The position numbers and the translations under genes are program-made. A DNA stretch of 35,168 bases from CAZWSE01 sp964636575 (GTDB lineage Bacteria; Pseudomonadota; Alphaproteobacteria; Rhodobacterales; Rhodobacteraceae): assembly GCA_964636575.1 (NCBI GenBank), contig CAZWSE010000030.1, positions 1-35,168 of the forward strand, given 5' to 3'. The notes beneath the pieces were generated by a model that was not told the origin of the DNA, made no database searches, and saw only the letters and a program-made list of their open reading frames with translations. Position 1 is the first letter of the stretch. Every line of letters begins with the position of its first letter. Below are positions 7,826 through 15,357 of this stretch, one piece after another.

Positions 7826-8376
7826 AGGTCTTGATCGACACCTGCGTGCTGTACCCGACCGTGATGCGCGAGGTGCTACTCGGTGTCGCTAAGAACGGCC
7901 TTTTCAAGCCAGTTTGGTCTTCGCGCATTTTGGAAGAATGGGCGCGGGCTGCGCGCAAAATGGGACCTGATGGCGAAATGCAGGCCCGTGCAGAAATAGC
8001 TTTGTTGAAGGCCGCTTGGCCTGCGGCTGAAGTTTCTATTGATACCGGACTTCAGGCGCGTTTGTGGTTGCCGGACGAAAACGACATTCATGTTCTGGCG
8101 GCTGCAGTCGGGTGCTCGGCAGATGCGATCATGACCGTGAATACCAAAGACTTTCCCCGCAATGTGTTGGCCGAAGAGGGTCTGCAGCGCGTAGAACCCG
8201 ACGGCTTTCTAGTGGATCTTTGGCTGCAAAATCCCGAGATCGTGGCGGGTGCCGCTGGAAGGGTTCTTGATCAGGCGAATGCGATGTCCGGGCAAGCTTG
8301 GGACATGCGGCGGCTTTTGAAGAAGGCGAGATTACCGCGCTTGGCCAAGGCCTTAACTCGCAAGGATGGGTCTTGA
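7822..8376 (+). CDS. RSP_2648-type PIN domain protein
   Basis: This 184-aa protein starts with GTG overlapping the methyltransferase stop (GTGA). It has a PIN nuclease core: Asp6 in VLIDTCVLYP, Glu39 in RILEEWAR, the acidic PDENDIHVLAAA (85-95), and Asp101/Asp110 in ADAIMTVNTKDFP. These give the usual acidic metal site of an RNase. The C-terminal extension is helical and basic. Although PIN domains are typical of VapC toxins, no antitoxin gene is adjacent; the partner is an rRNA methyltransferase, which suggests a role in RNA metabolism instead. That role is an inference. Confidence 0.8.
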   Translation: MKVLIDTCVLYPTVMREVLLGVAKNGLFKPVWSSRILEEWARAARKMGPDGEMQARAEIALLKAAWPAAEVSIDTGLQARLWLPDENDIHVLAAAVGCSADAIMTVNTKDFPRNVLAEEGLQRVEPDGFLVDLWLQNPEIVAGAAGRVLDQANAMSGQAWDMRRLLKKARLPRLAKALTRKDGS

Positions 8377-8384
8377 CCCATCTT
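8363..8384. terminator. Bidirectional hairpin between convergent PIN and M48 genes
   Basis: GATGGGTC-TT-GACCCATC (8365-8382), extendable by two pairs. The PIN stop codon lies in it and the protease stop is at its right edge, so one structure likely ends both transcripts. T-runs are short. Confidence 0.45.
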
Positions 8385-9072
8385 ACGAAGTCGCAGACCA
8401 CTTATGTTGCAGAGTGTTGAGCGCCGCGATGCGTTCGCGTGTTTTTGGATGGCTCATGAGCCACGCAGGCACAGCCCCTTTGTTGGATTGTGTCAAGGCC
8501 TCAAGCTTTTCAAACAAGCTGATCTGATGTTCGATCCCGATGCCTGATTTGGTCAAAAGGGCAGCTGCATAGGCGTCCGCTTCGTATTCATCTGATCGCG
8601 ACAAACGTGCGGCCAGTAGGCTTGTCAGCATGTTTGCCAACCACATCCCGATCCCTGGAATAAACCGGCTAAGCACCATCCCAAGGGCTGTGCGCAATGC
8701 GTTCTGTCCTGAAAAGTCGATCATCCGTCTGCGTGAATGTCCCAAGGCCACATGCCCCAGTTCATGCGCGATGACCGAGGCCATTTCTTCGCCTGTGACT
8801 TCGCCGTCTTTGAATTTCTTGAAAAAGCCCCGCGTTATAAAAATGCGCCCGTCTGGAGCGGCTAATCCATTGACGGGGTCAATTTCGTAAATGTGCACGT
8901 TGATCCGCGGAAGGTTCAGCGCCTTGGCCATTCTGTTGGTCCATGTGTTCAGGGCGGGATCATCCAGAAGCGTTGATTTCTCGTCCAGCTCTTTTCCTGT
9001 GCGCCAGACGGAAAAGCGGTACATGGCCAGTCCGTACAGAATTGCCAATAAAATGGGTGCGAATTTCAACAT
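8383..9072 (-). CDS. M48 family zinc metalloprotease
   Basis: This 229-aa membrane-anchored protease has a hydrophobic N-terminal segment (residues 3-20), then the peptidase domain with HELGH at 103-107 as zinc-binding and catalytic motif and the third ligand in EYEAD (162-166). The family (HtpX/Ste24/BepA relatives) degrades misfolded membrane or envelope proteins. It is shorter than HtpX (about 290 aa) and has a second hydrophobic stretch at 128-155. There is a 76-base gap to the P450 gene upstream, which holds a hairpin repeat. Confidence 0.88.
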   Translation of the reverse strand: MLKFAPILLAILYGLAMYRFSVWRTGKELDEKSTLLDDPALNTWTNRMAKALNLPRINVHIYEIDPVNGLAAPDGRIFITRGFFKKFKDGEVTGEEMASVIAHELGHVALGHSRRRMIDFSGQNALRTALGMVLSRFIPGIGMWLANMLTSLLAARLSRSDEYEADAYAAALLTKSGIGIEHQISLFEKLEALTQSNKGAVPAWLMSHPKTRERIAALNTLQHKWSATS

Positions 9073-9115
9073 GGGTTAGATGTGGGCCTTGTTGGGCGGG
9101 TTGCAATGTTGGGAT

Positions 9116-9148
9116 GCCTCCGGCGGAGGTATTTTTTCCAAAAAGAAG
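9116..9148. repeat. Dispersed hairpin element, copy A
   Basis: The 33-bp unit begins with a CCTCC-GGC-GGAGG hairpin followed by TATTTTTT and a purine-rich AAGAAG end that touches the stop codon of the P450 gene (9149-9151). It differs from copy B (20904-20936) at 4 of 33 positions. It reads as a terminator on the plus strand, although no plus-strand gene precedes it. Confidence 0.75.
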
Positions 9149-10312
9149 TCAGATGTCCCATGCGACTGGAACGGATGTCGGGCCTCTGAACGCCCATCCC
9201 GCGAAGGGTGATGTCCCTGCAAGTCGCAAGTTTTCGAACCTCTCTAGAATCATCGGGACAGCGTAGTCTGCGACCAGCGATTTGGCGGCGGCGGCCCCTG
9301 CGCAAAAGTGTGGTCCAGCCCCGAAGGGAATGGATTGCGAGGTGTTGCGGGTGACGTCAAAATGATCTGCGTTATCAAAAGCTTCTTCGTCGCGGCACGC
9401 GGACGAAAGCATGAGGAAAACACGGTCTGAGGGCTCAAATGTAACCCCGTCGACGGTGTCTTGTTTTGCCACCATGCGCGGCACCATTTGTATGGGCGCA
9501 ATGAGCCTTGTGTATTCGGAAAAGGCGTCATGGAAACTGGCTGTTCCGGCCGTCACCTGCGCGCATTGGTCGGGGTGGCTGAGGAGGGCCCAAAGGAGGC
9601 CTGCTATGGCGTCTCTCGGTTCGTTCTGGCCGCCGCCGATGATGACTTTGACGTTTCCCCCGATAGCGTCGCGCGGCATGCCTGCCCGGTCGAGCACGCT
9701 GAGGATGGACGGATCGGGCGCGTCGCGCAGTTCGCTTAGTCGGGCGTCTATTGCGGTGTCGACGAAAGCGCTTTGGTCGAAGCCTTTGGTCTCGATATCG
9801 GGGTCCGCGATGTAGTTTGCAATCGCGTCCAGCATCTGCTGGCTGGCCTGATCCATCTGTGTTGGCGTGATGTTTGTCAGCCCTGTCATCGCACAAAGGG
9901 CGGCCCCCGAGACAGGCATTGCGAAGTCGTGAACGAGATCGCATTGACCTGAAAGGTGCAGCTTATCCAATTGATTGGAAACTATTTTCTCAAACAGGGG
10001 TGCCCAATGATCGGCCACAGTGCGCGGGCTGAGCGCGGGGAACAAGGCGCGCCGTTCGGCCATGTGATCGTCGCCGTCTTTGCGCATCATATTGAGGCCC
10101 ATGATCTTTTCCATCAGCCCGCCGGGTTGCACCGAGGAAAACACATCTATGCGCTTTTCTTCGCGGTGGATATCAGCGCGTTTGGTGATCAGCGTCGCGC
10201 CCAGTTCGGGGACATATGCAATGGGTTTTGTACGCCGCATTTCGGCCAGATCGGGGTAGGGATCGGCGTGAAAGGCGGCGGGGTCTATGTGGTGTATCGG
10301 AGCGTTTGACAT
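9149..10312 (-). CDS. Cytochrome P450
   Basis: This 387-aa soluble bacterial-type P450 uses heme iron and O2 to oxidise a substrate that cannot be named. The heme loop FGAGPHFCAG contains the thiolate Cys337, and the K-helix ExxR is at 266-269. In the I-helix the usual acid-threonine pair (AGxD/ET) is replaced by GGGQNEPRD (226-234), so the O2-activating Thr appears to be missing. Length and N-terminus are normal for a cytosolic class I enzyme. No ferredoxin or reductase gene is adjacent. Four 11-bp tandem repeats lie 64 bases upstream of the start and may control it. Confidence 0.92.
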   Translation of the reverse strand: MSNAPIHHIDPAAFHADPYPDLAEMRRTKPIAYVPELGATLITKRADIHREEKRIDVFSSVQPGGLMEKIMGLNMMRKDGDDHMAERRALFPALSPRTVADHWAPLFEKIVSNQLDKLHLSGQCDLVHDFAMPVSGAALCAMTGLTNITPTQMDQASQQMLDAIANYIADPDIETKGFDQSAFVDTAIDARLSELRDAPDPSILSVLDRAGMPRDAIGGNVKVIIGGGQNEPRDAIAGLLWALLSHPDQCAQVTAGTASFHDAFSEYTRLIAPIQMVPRMVAKQDTVDGVTFEPSDRVFLMLSSACRDEEAFDNADHFDVTRNTSQSIPFGAGPHFCAGAAAAKSLVADYAVPMILERFENLRLAGTSPFAGWAFRGPTSVPVAWDI

Positions 10313-10375
10313 TGGGGCAGTTTAGGAGCGCGCGATCTGTCTGAACAGCCGGAAAAAACCGCAAAAACGCCTATG

Positions 10376-10419
10376 CACAACCTGTACACAATCCGTACAC
10401 AACCCGTACACAGCCTGTG
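10376..10419. repeat. Four tandem 11-bp repeats upstream of the P450 gene
   Basis: Four head-to-tail units begin at 10376, 10387, 10398 and 10409 (CACAACCTGTA, CACAATCCGTA, CACAACCCGTA, CACAGCCTGTG). On the coding strand the unit is about TACGGGTTGTG. Period 11 puts each unit on nearly the same DNA face. The array lies between the VWA gene stop (10445) and the P450 start (10312). Confidence 0.75.
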
Positions 10420-10444
10420 CAGCGATTTTGGCACTTGTGTTAGC

Positions 10445-11632
10445 TTACCGCGTGAGTTCGCGCATGCCCCGTTCCAACCCTGAGAGCGTCATAGAGACCA
10501 TCCGGTCCGGCCCGAAGATGTCTTGGATCATGCCAATGGAATGGGTGTAGCCCCAGTACTTTTCAGGCACCGGATTGATCCAGAGCGAGGATGGCCATTG
10601 ATCGAGGGTACGCCGCAGCCATGTTTCGCCGGATTCTGCGTTCCAGTGTTCGGATGCGCCGCCCGGGTAGGCGATTTCGTAGGGTGACATGGATGCATCC
10701 CCGACGAAGATACATTTGTAGTCCGCCCCATAGGTCCGCAGCACTTCGTGGGTCGGAATTTGCGCATCCCAGCGGCGGCGGTTGTCGCGCCAGACGCCTT
10801 CATACAGACAGTTGTGGAAGTAGTAGTATTCCAGATGCTTGAATTCGGCGCGGGCCGCGGAAAACAGTTCTTCCACGACCTTGATATGCGGGTCCATGGA
10901 GCCACCGACGTCGAGGAACAGCAGAACCTTAACCGCATTGCGTCGCTCTGGGCGCGTTTTCACATCGAGGTAGCCGTTTTCGGCTGTGGCGCGGATGGTG
11001 CCGTCGAGGTCGAGTTCCTCGTTCGCGCCGTCGCGGGCCCAACGGCGCAGGCGTTTGAGGGCCACCTTGATATTGCGCGTTCCAAGCTCGACCGTGTCGT
11101 CGAGGTTCTTGAATTCGCGTTTGTCCCAAACTTTGACCGCCTTTTTGTGGCGGCTTTCGTTCTGGCCGATGCGCACGCCTTCGGGGTTGTAGCCGTAAGC
11201 CCCGAACGGTGAAGTGCCTGCGGTGCCGATCCACTTGTTGCCGCCTTGGTGGCGTTTTTCTTGTTCTTTCAGCCGCTCTTTGAGCGTCTCCATCAGTTTG
11301 TCGAAGCCTCCAAGTGCTTCGATCTCGGCGCGTTCTTCCTCTGACAGATGCTTTTCGGCCATTTTTTCCAGCCAGTCGGACGGGATTTCAACGGCTTCCA
11401 GCATGTCTTGCATGGATATGGCGTCCAGCCCTTCGAAGCTGGCGGCAAAGGCGCGGTCGAATTTGTCGATGTTGCGCTCGTCTTTGACCATGATCGTGCG
11501 CGCCAGATAGTAAAAAGCTTCTGGATCGTAGGTGGCCAGCCCTTCTTTCATGCCTTCCAAGAACCCGAGGTATTCGCGCAAGGATACTGGCACGCCTGCA
11601 TGTCGAAGGTTTTCAAAGAAAGGCAGAAACAT
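10445..11632 (-). CDS. VWA domain protein (CoxE/CobT-like)
   Basis: This 395-aa protein has a von Willebrand A domain in its second half. The metal-ion adhesion site is D241-V-G-G-S-M (a DxGxS variant usual in the CoxE-like group), with a further Asp at 312 (GDASM). The N-terminal half is charged and helical (about 90-125). Such proteins partner with MoxR AAA+ ATPases as chaperone pairs that mature or load cofactors into target enzymes; a MoxR ATPase is encoded in the same cluster (13839-14678). The start MFLPFFENLRHAG is chosen because it overlaps the upstream small gene's stop as TGATG; longer in-frame sequence to 11911 crosses that gene. Confidence 0.88.
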   Translation of the reverse strand: MFLPFFENLRHAGVPVSLREYLGFLEGMKEGLATYDPEAFYYLARTIMVKDERNIDKFDRAFAASFEGLDAISMQDMLEAVEIPSDWLEKMAEKHLSEEERAEIEALGGFDKLMETLKERLKEQEKRHQGGNKWIGTAGTSPFGAYGYNPEGVRIGQNESRHKKAVKVWDKREFKNLDDTVELGTRNIKVALKRLRRWARDGANEELDLDGTIRATAENGYLDVKTRPERRNAVKVLLFLDVGGSMDPHIKVVEELFSAARAEFKHLEYYYFHNCLYEGVWRDNRRRWDAQIPTHEVLRTYGADYKCIFVGDASMSPYEIAYPGGASEHWNAESGETWLRRTLDQWPSSLWINPVPEKYWGYTHSIGMIQDIFGPDRMVSMTLSGLERGMRELTR

Positions 11633-11805
11633 CAGGAAAAGACCCCTGCGCGGTCGAGAGCGATTGTTGCGATCAAGCCCATGAGCGCAAAGGCGATGCC
11701 ATATCCGGCCGCATATTGCAGGATGTCCAGCACGGAACCCTTGCGCCGTTTGGCTGTCAGTGCGCCGATAGCGATGCCCAACAGGCCCATTGGAATATAG
11801 ATCAT
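11632..11805 (-). CDS. 57-aa membrane protein of unknown function
   Basis: The 57-codon frame encodes two hydrophobic helices (residues 2-17 and 34-49) separated by a basic loop, TAKRRKGSV. Its ATG is at 11805 and its stop overlaps the VWA start (TGATG), so it is coupled to that gene. It lies 24 bases after the DUF2927 gene. Position in the MoxR-VWA cluster suggests a membrane accessory for that system, but I recognise no family. Confidence 0.68.
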   Translation of the reverse strand: MIYIPMGLLGIAIGALTAKRRKGSVLDILQYAAGYGIAFALMGLIATIALDRAGVFS

Positions 11806-11829
11806 TGGTTGCCCTTTGGTGGCTTGGTT

Positions 11830-13191
11830 TTAGGGTCTGGGTGCCAGCGATGCGATTTCGCGCATCTTGGCCCGCACGGCCCAGTCTTCTCCGAATCCGT
11901 ACCGCGCCCATCCCAGACTGTCCAGTCTGACGGTGCCGGCCTGTGCTGTCAGTCCTTGGGTCGCCAAGGCTTCTGCGTGGAGCAGTTGCAAAGTGGCCAG
12001 AAGTGCCGCGTTTTCAGCGGTGGCAGCCGTTTTGATATAGGGTTTTACGTGCGCGATTGTCGCTGCAGGATCGCCTGCGCGCAAGGCGAAGGCCCCCAGA
12101 CGTGCGGACAGGATTGCGCGGTGTAATGTGCTGTCAGGCGCGCGTGCGAAAGCTGCATCTGCCTCGCGAAAGTGGGCTTCTGCGCGCACGGGGTCAGAGC
12201 GCATCAGAATACGCCCGTTGATCTGGTGGCTGAACCCCAGCCTGTGGTCTTGCCAGCCCTCGGCGCGCGCGATCCCGAGGGCGGCGTCCGCCGCGTTGCG
12301 CCGTTGGCTGATTGAAGACCCCGGTCCGAGGGCTGTTTGCACCGCTGCGATCCAGCGTCGCGGCGTTGCGGGCAGGGCGCGGCTGGCGTGTCCGCGACCA
12401 TTCGGATTCAGATCGTCCAAGATATCGGGCAGGGCTTGTGCCACCTGACCGCGTGTCATGCCGCTGCGCAGGCGCGGGTCATATACTGCTTTGAGGATCA
12501 GCATGTCGAACCCTGTCAGCACCGTGTGTGTATTGTCGTCGTTGAAGACCGAATTGGGCAATCTGTAGAGATCGTTCAGTGGCCCCAGTGCCTGTGCCAG
12601 TTCTTCGTGCAGGCAGTCCCGCAGTTCTTGCGGGCTGACGTCATTGGGCACAAAAATCGCGACCTGTGAGCGTGTTTTGAGTTGGGTCCAGTTGGTTTTG
12701 CTGCTGCGTCTGGCTTGGCGGTATTCTGACAGCGCCGAGATGCCAGGCACCACAAAGCAGGCTGCTTGCGGCAGGGCGCGTTTGATCTGGCTGCGGGTGA
12801 CGGCCTCAATCGTTATGTTTGCTGTCGTGCCTTTTGCGGGCTGGATGTCGATGCGGGCCTCGTTGCGCAGCCGTGTGACCAGTTTGCCCAGGTCTTGTTT
12901 GAGCGATGCCGGCGGGTTGCCTGTGATGGCCACAGTGACCGGCCCTTCGAACCGTGTCAGGACCGGCAGGCTGCGCCCGCTTTCCAGCGAGAACGTCAGG
13001 TCCAAGATGTCACGCGCGATGTCTGCGTTTGACGCAGAGCCGACTTTTGGATGCGCCGTTTGGAACAGTTTCATCGGCGGCAGCCGTTGATCTGCGATCC
13101 GCATCCGTGTCGCTGTGTCTTGTTCGGGGGCGGGTGTTGTGCAGGCTGCAAGGACCGCCCCGAGTGTCATGGCTAGCGTTGCGCGTTTCAT
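11830..13191 (-). CDS. DUF2927 domain lipoprotein
   Basis: This 453-aa secreted protein starts MKRATLAMTLGAVLAAC, a lipoprotein signal with Cys17. The region of about residues 60-250 matches DUF2927 in character, with LHEELAQALGPLNDLYRLPNSVFNDD typical of it: a metal-protease-like Glu-rich helix without a clear HExxH (HEELAQ is present). The C-terminal 150 residues are Ala-rich helix pairs resembling TPR repeats. The start at 13191 overlaps the GNAT stop by four bases. It belongs to the MoxR/VWA cluster and may be an envelope client or partner; function is unknown. Confidence 0.8.
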   Translation of the reverse strand: MKRATLAMTLGAVLAACTTPAPEQDTATRMRIADQRLPPMKLFQTAHPKVGSASNADIARDILDLTFSLESGRSLPVLTRFEGPVTVAITGNPPASLKQDLGKLVTRLRNEARIDIQPAKGTTANITIEAVTRSQIKRALPQAACFVVPGISALSEYRQARRSSKTNWTQLKTRSQVAIFVPNDVSPQELRDCLHEELAQALGPLNDLYRLPNSVFNDDNTHTVLTGFDMLILKAVYDPRLRSGMTRGQVAQALPDILDDLNPNGRGHASRALPATPRRWIAAVQTALGPGSSISQRRNAADAALGIARAEGWQDHRLGFSHQINGRILMRSDPVRAEAHFREADAAFARAPDSTLHRAILSARLGAFALRAGDPAATIAHVKPYIKTAATAENAALLATLQLLHAEALATQGLTAQAGTVRLDSLGWARYGFGEDWAVRAKMREIASLAPRP

Positions 13192-13634
13192 GGCCGTTGG
13201 TACCTGATGAAGGGTGTCACTGTGCCGATCCGGTCGTAGAGTTTGCGTGCTGTTTCGTTGAAGTCTTGTGTCAACCAATAGACCCCGCCTGCGTTTTGTT
13301 GGTCTGCAATGTCGTAGACCGCTTGGATCAGTTTGCGCCCCGATCCTGTTCCGCGCGCTTGTGGCGCCACATAGAGGTCTTGCAGGTAGATCACATCTTC
13401 TATTTTCCACGCATGCCTGTGCGACAGGTAATGTGCCAGCCCGATCAGCGTGCCGTTTTGATCTGCCACCACCCCGTTAAAGTCGCGCGGGTCATCCCCC
13501 AAGAGCCGCTCAAACGTGCTGTCATAAGTGCTGTCTGGCACTGTGGTTTCGTAGAAGGCCAGATAGTCTTGCCAGAGCGCGCCCCATTGGCTGCGATCTG
13601 ACGCGATCACGGGTCGAATGGTTGTGTCGCTCAT
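13188..13634 (-). CDS. GNAT family N-acetyltransferase
   Basis: A 148-aa single GNAT domain. The acetyl-CoA loop is seen as LYVAPQARGTGSGRKLI (about residues 91-107, motif A R/QxxGxG/A), preceded by the beta strand IYLQDLYV and followed by motif B with AGGVYWLTQDFNETARKLYDRIG. The pattern is close to acetyltransferases acting on small amines or amino acids, but the substrate is not predictable. The stop overlaps the DUF2927 start (ATGA), so the two are one operon. Upstream is a 204-base gap with a 7-5-7 inverted repeat and a dispersed hairpin element. Confidence 0.86.
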   Translation of the reverse strand: MSDTTIRPVIASDRSQWGALWQDYLAFYETTVPDSTYDSTFERLLGDDPRDFNGVVADQNGTLIGLAHYLSHRHAWKIEDVIYLQDLYVAPQARGTGSGRKLIQAVYDIADQQNAGGVYWLTQDFNETARKLYDRIGTVTPFIRYQRP

Positions 13635-13706
13635 GTGAGGCTCCGCAGGGTTATTCGGGGCGGGCCCCGGTCATGAGGCGCAAGATAAGGGCCCACTATG
13701 TCAATA

Positions 13707-13725
13707 AAGTGACCTGCTGTCACTT
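13707..13725. promoter_or_regulatory. Inverted repeat upstream of the GNAT gene
   Basis: AAGTGAC-CTGCT-GTCACTT: 7-bp perfect arms with a 5-base spacer, 73 bases before the GNAT start. It could be an operator; no T-run follows on the minus strand. Confidence 0.4.
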
Positions 13726-13772
13726 CTGTCGTTGCCAAGCGGAGGGCTGCGCCCGCTTCTTTTGTTGATTTG

Positions 13773-13831
13773 GGGGCGCTGCCCCGTCCCCTTGGCAGGG
13801 GACCCCCCGAGGTATTTTGCCCAAGAAGAAG
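13773..13831. repeat. Dispersed hairpin element, copy C (extended form)
   Basis: Two hairpins, GGGGC-GCT-GCCCC (13773-13785) and GTCCCCT-TGGC-AGGGGAC (13786-13803), precede the tail GAGGTATTTTGCCCAAGAAG (13809 on). The tail differs from that of copy B at 2 of 23 positions. It ends eight bases before the MoxR stop codon (13839-13841) and has the same orientation as copies A and B. Confidence 0.7.
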
Positions 13832-13838
13832 AGTGGGT

Positions 13839-14678
13839 CTATTTTTTTGCCCGTGCCATGAAGGCCAGCCGTTCGAACAGATGTACGTCTTGTTCATTTT
13901 TCAGTAGAGCCCCGTGCAGTTTGGGCAATGCGTTGGCGCCGTCGCGTTTCAGATCTTCTGCATCGAGGTCTTCTGCCAGCAGCAGTTTGAGCCAATCGAG
14001 CACCTCTGAGGTGGAGGGCTTTTTCTTGAGACCCGCCGTTTCGCGGATTTCGTAGAACTGTGTGAGGGCGGTCGTCAGAAGGTCGGCCTTGATCCCTGGG
14101 TGGTGCACATCGACGATTTTGCGCATTGTAGCGTCGTCCGGGAACCGGATGTAGTGGAAGAAGCAGCGGCGCAGGAAGGCGTCTGGCAGCTCTTTTTCAT
14201 TGTTGGAGGTGATGATGACCACGGGGCGGTGTTTGGCTTTAATGGTCTCTCCTGTCTCGTAGACGAAGAACTCCATCTTATCGAGCTCTTGCAGCAGGTC
14301 GTTTGGAAATTCGATATCCGCTTTGTCGATTTCATCGATGAGCAGAACCACACGCTCGTCCGCCTCAAAAGCCTGCCAGAGCTTGCCTTTGCGGATGTAG
14401 TTGGCCACGTCATGCACTTTTTCTTCGCCAAGCTGGCTGTCGCGCAAGCGGCTGACGGCATCATATTCATACAAGCCCTGCTGAGCGCGGGTCGTTGATT
14501 TGATGTTCCATTCAATCATACGCAGGCCCAAAGACTGTGCGACTTGCAAGGCGAGCTCTGTTTTGCCGGTGCCGGGCTCACCCTTTACCAAAAGCGGGCG
14601 TTGCAGCGTCACGGCTGCGTTGACGGCTATCGTCAGGTCGTCTGTCGCGACGTAATCCTTGGTCCCTGTAAATTTCAT
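13839..14678 (-). CDS. MoxR family AAA+ ATPase
   Basis: This 279-aa AAA+ protein has Walker A GEPGTGKT (33-40), Walker B LLIDEID (112-118), sensor-1 TSN (157-159) and arginine-finger LRRC (169-172). The short all-AAA form is the MoxR type that works with VWA-domain partners as a chaperone for enzyme maturation. The VWA gene lies three genes downstream on the same strand, so they likely form one functional unit. The start MKFTGTKDYV is preceded by AAGGAAT. It is divergent from dksA. Confidence 0.92.
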   Translation of the reverse strand: MKFTGTKDYVATDDLTIAVNAAVTLQRPLLVKGEPGTGKTELALQVAQSLGLRMIEWNIKSTTRAQQGLYEYDAVSRLRDSQLGEEKVHDVANYIRKGKLWQAFEADERVVLLIDEIDKADIEFPNDLLQELDKMEFFVYETGETIKAKHRPVVIITSNNEKELPDAFLRRCFFHYIRFPDDATMRKIVDVHHPGIKADLLTTALTQFYEIRETAGLKKKPSTSEVLDWLKLLLAEDLDAEDLKRDGANALPKLHGALLKNEQDVHLFERLAFMARAKK

Positions 14679-14843
14679 CGTATTCCTTACCCTTGGGTGA
14701 CGTGGTTCATGCAAAAATAGACTGTTTCCGACGCTATTGTGTAGTGACAATCGAATGACGCTGCGTTAGAGCCTGCGCCATAGGGGTGCCAGATGTGTGA
14801 GGAGCTGTCCATGTCCAAAGCTGGTCCCGAAAAGGGAGCCAAA

Positions 14844-15266
14844 ATGAAGCAGGAAGTATTTCTACCGGATAACTATACGCCGGCCGAAGATGAACCATTC
14901 ATGAACGAGCGTCAGGTTGAGTATTTCCGACGCAAACTGATCGACTGGCGCGAGGAACTGCTGGATGGCAGCCGCGATACGATCGAAGGTCTTCAAGACG
15001 GGACGCGCAACATTCCAGATGTGAATGACCGCGCCTCTGAAGAAACCGATCGCGCGTTGGAACTGCGCACACGTGATCGTCAGCGCAAACTGGTGTCCAA
15101 GATCGACGGTGCTTTGCGCCGGATCGACGAAGGCGAGTTTGGATATTGCAGCGTCACAGGCGAACCGATTTCCCTGAAGCGCCTTGATGCCCGCCCCATC
15201 GCCACCATGAGCCTTGAAGCGCAGGAAAAGCACGAACGCCGCGAAAAAGTGCACCGCGACGATTGA
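14844..15266 (+). CDS. dksA: RNA polymerase-binding transcription factor DksA
   Basis: This is a 140-aa protein from the chosen ATG (14844, AAGGGAG upstream). DksA binds the RNA polymerase secondary channel and with ppGpp tunes rRNA and amino-acid promoters. The coiled coil includes DVNDRASEETDRALELRTRDRQRK with the tip acidic pair. The zinc-finger region is reduced: of the four Cys of E. coli DksA only one remains (GYCSVTGEPISLKRL), as known for some alphaproteobacterial DksAs. An alternative start at 14811 also has a Shine-Dalgarno-like GAGGAG, so the N-terminus is uncertain by 11 residues. A terminator follows. Confidence 0.92.
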   Translation: MKQEVFLPDNYTPAEDEPFMNERQVEYFRRKLIDWREELLDGSRDTIEGLQDGTRNIPDVNDRASEETDRALELRTRDRQRKLVSKIDGALRRIDEGEFGYCSVTGEPISLKRLDARPIATMSLEAQEKHERREKVHRDD

Positions 15267-15297
15267 TTTGGCCCGATGGCCCTGACAGTGTATAGAC

Positions 15298-15332
15298 AAG
15301 CGCCGTGGCTTTAAGCTGCGGCGCTTTTTTTA
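15298..15332 (+). terminator. Rho-independent terminator after dksA
   Basis: Stem AAGCGCCG (15298-15305) with CGGCGCTT (15319-15326), with further pairing inside the loop, followed by a run of T's. It stands 31 bases after the dksA stop and 26 bases before the next gene. Confidence 0.88.
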
Positions 15333-15357
15333 GCCAAGTCATTTGTGTAGTCTTATT

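Noticed and set aside
7822..8376. VapBC toxin-antitoxin pair
   Set aside because: The PIN protein has no small antitoxin gene upstream or downstream; its partner is an rRNA methyltransferase.
10376..10419. CRISPR array or plasmid iterons
   Set aside because: Units are 11 bp with no spacers, and there is no cas or rep gene; a regulator array fits better.
11633..11911. N-terminal extension of the VWA protein up to 11911
   Set aside because: The extension is Arg-rich and crosses the 57-aa gene in another frame; MFLPFFENLR at 11632 is the natural start.
13192..13410. N-terminal extension of the DUF2927 protein
   Set aside because: It runs through the GNAT gene in another frame, while the ATG at 13191 begins a clear lipoprotein signal peptide.
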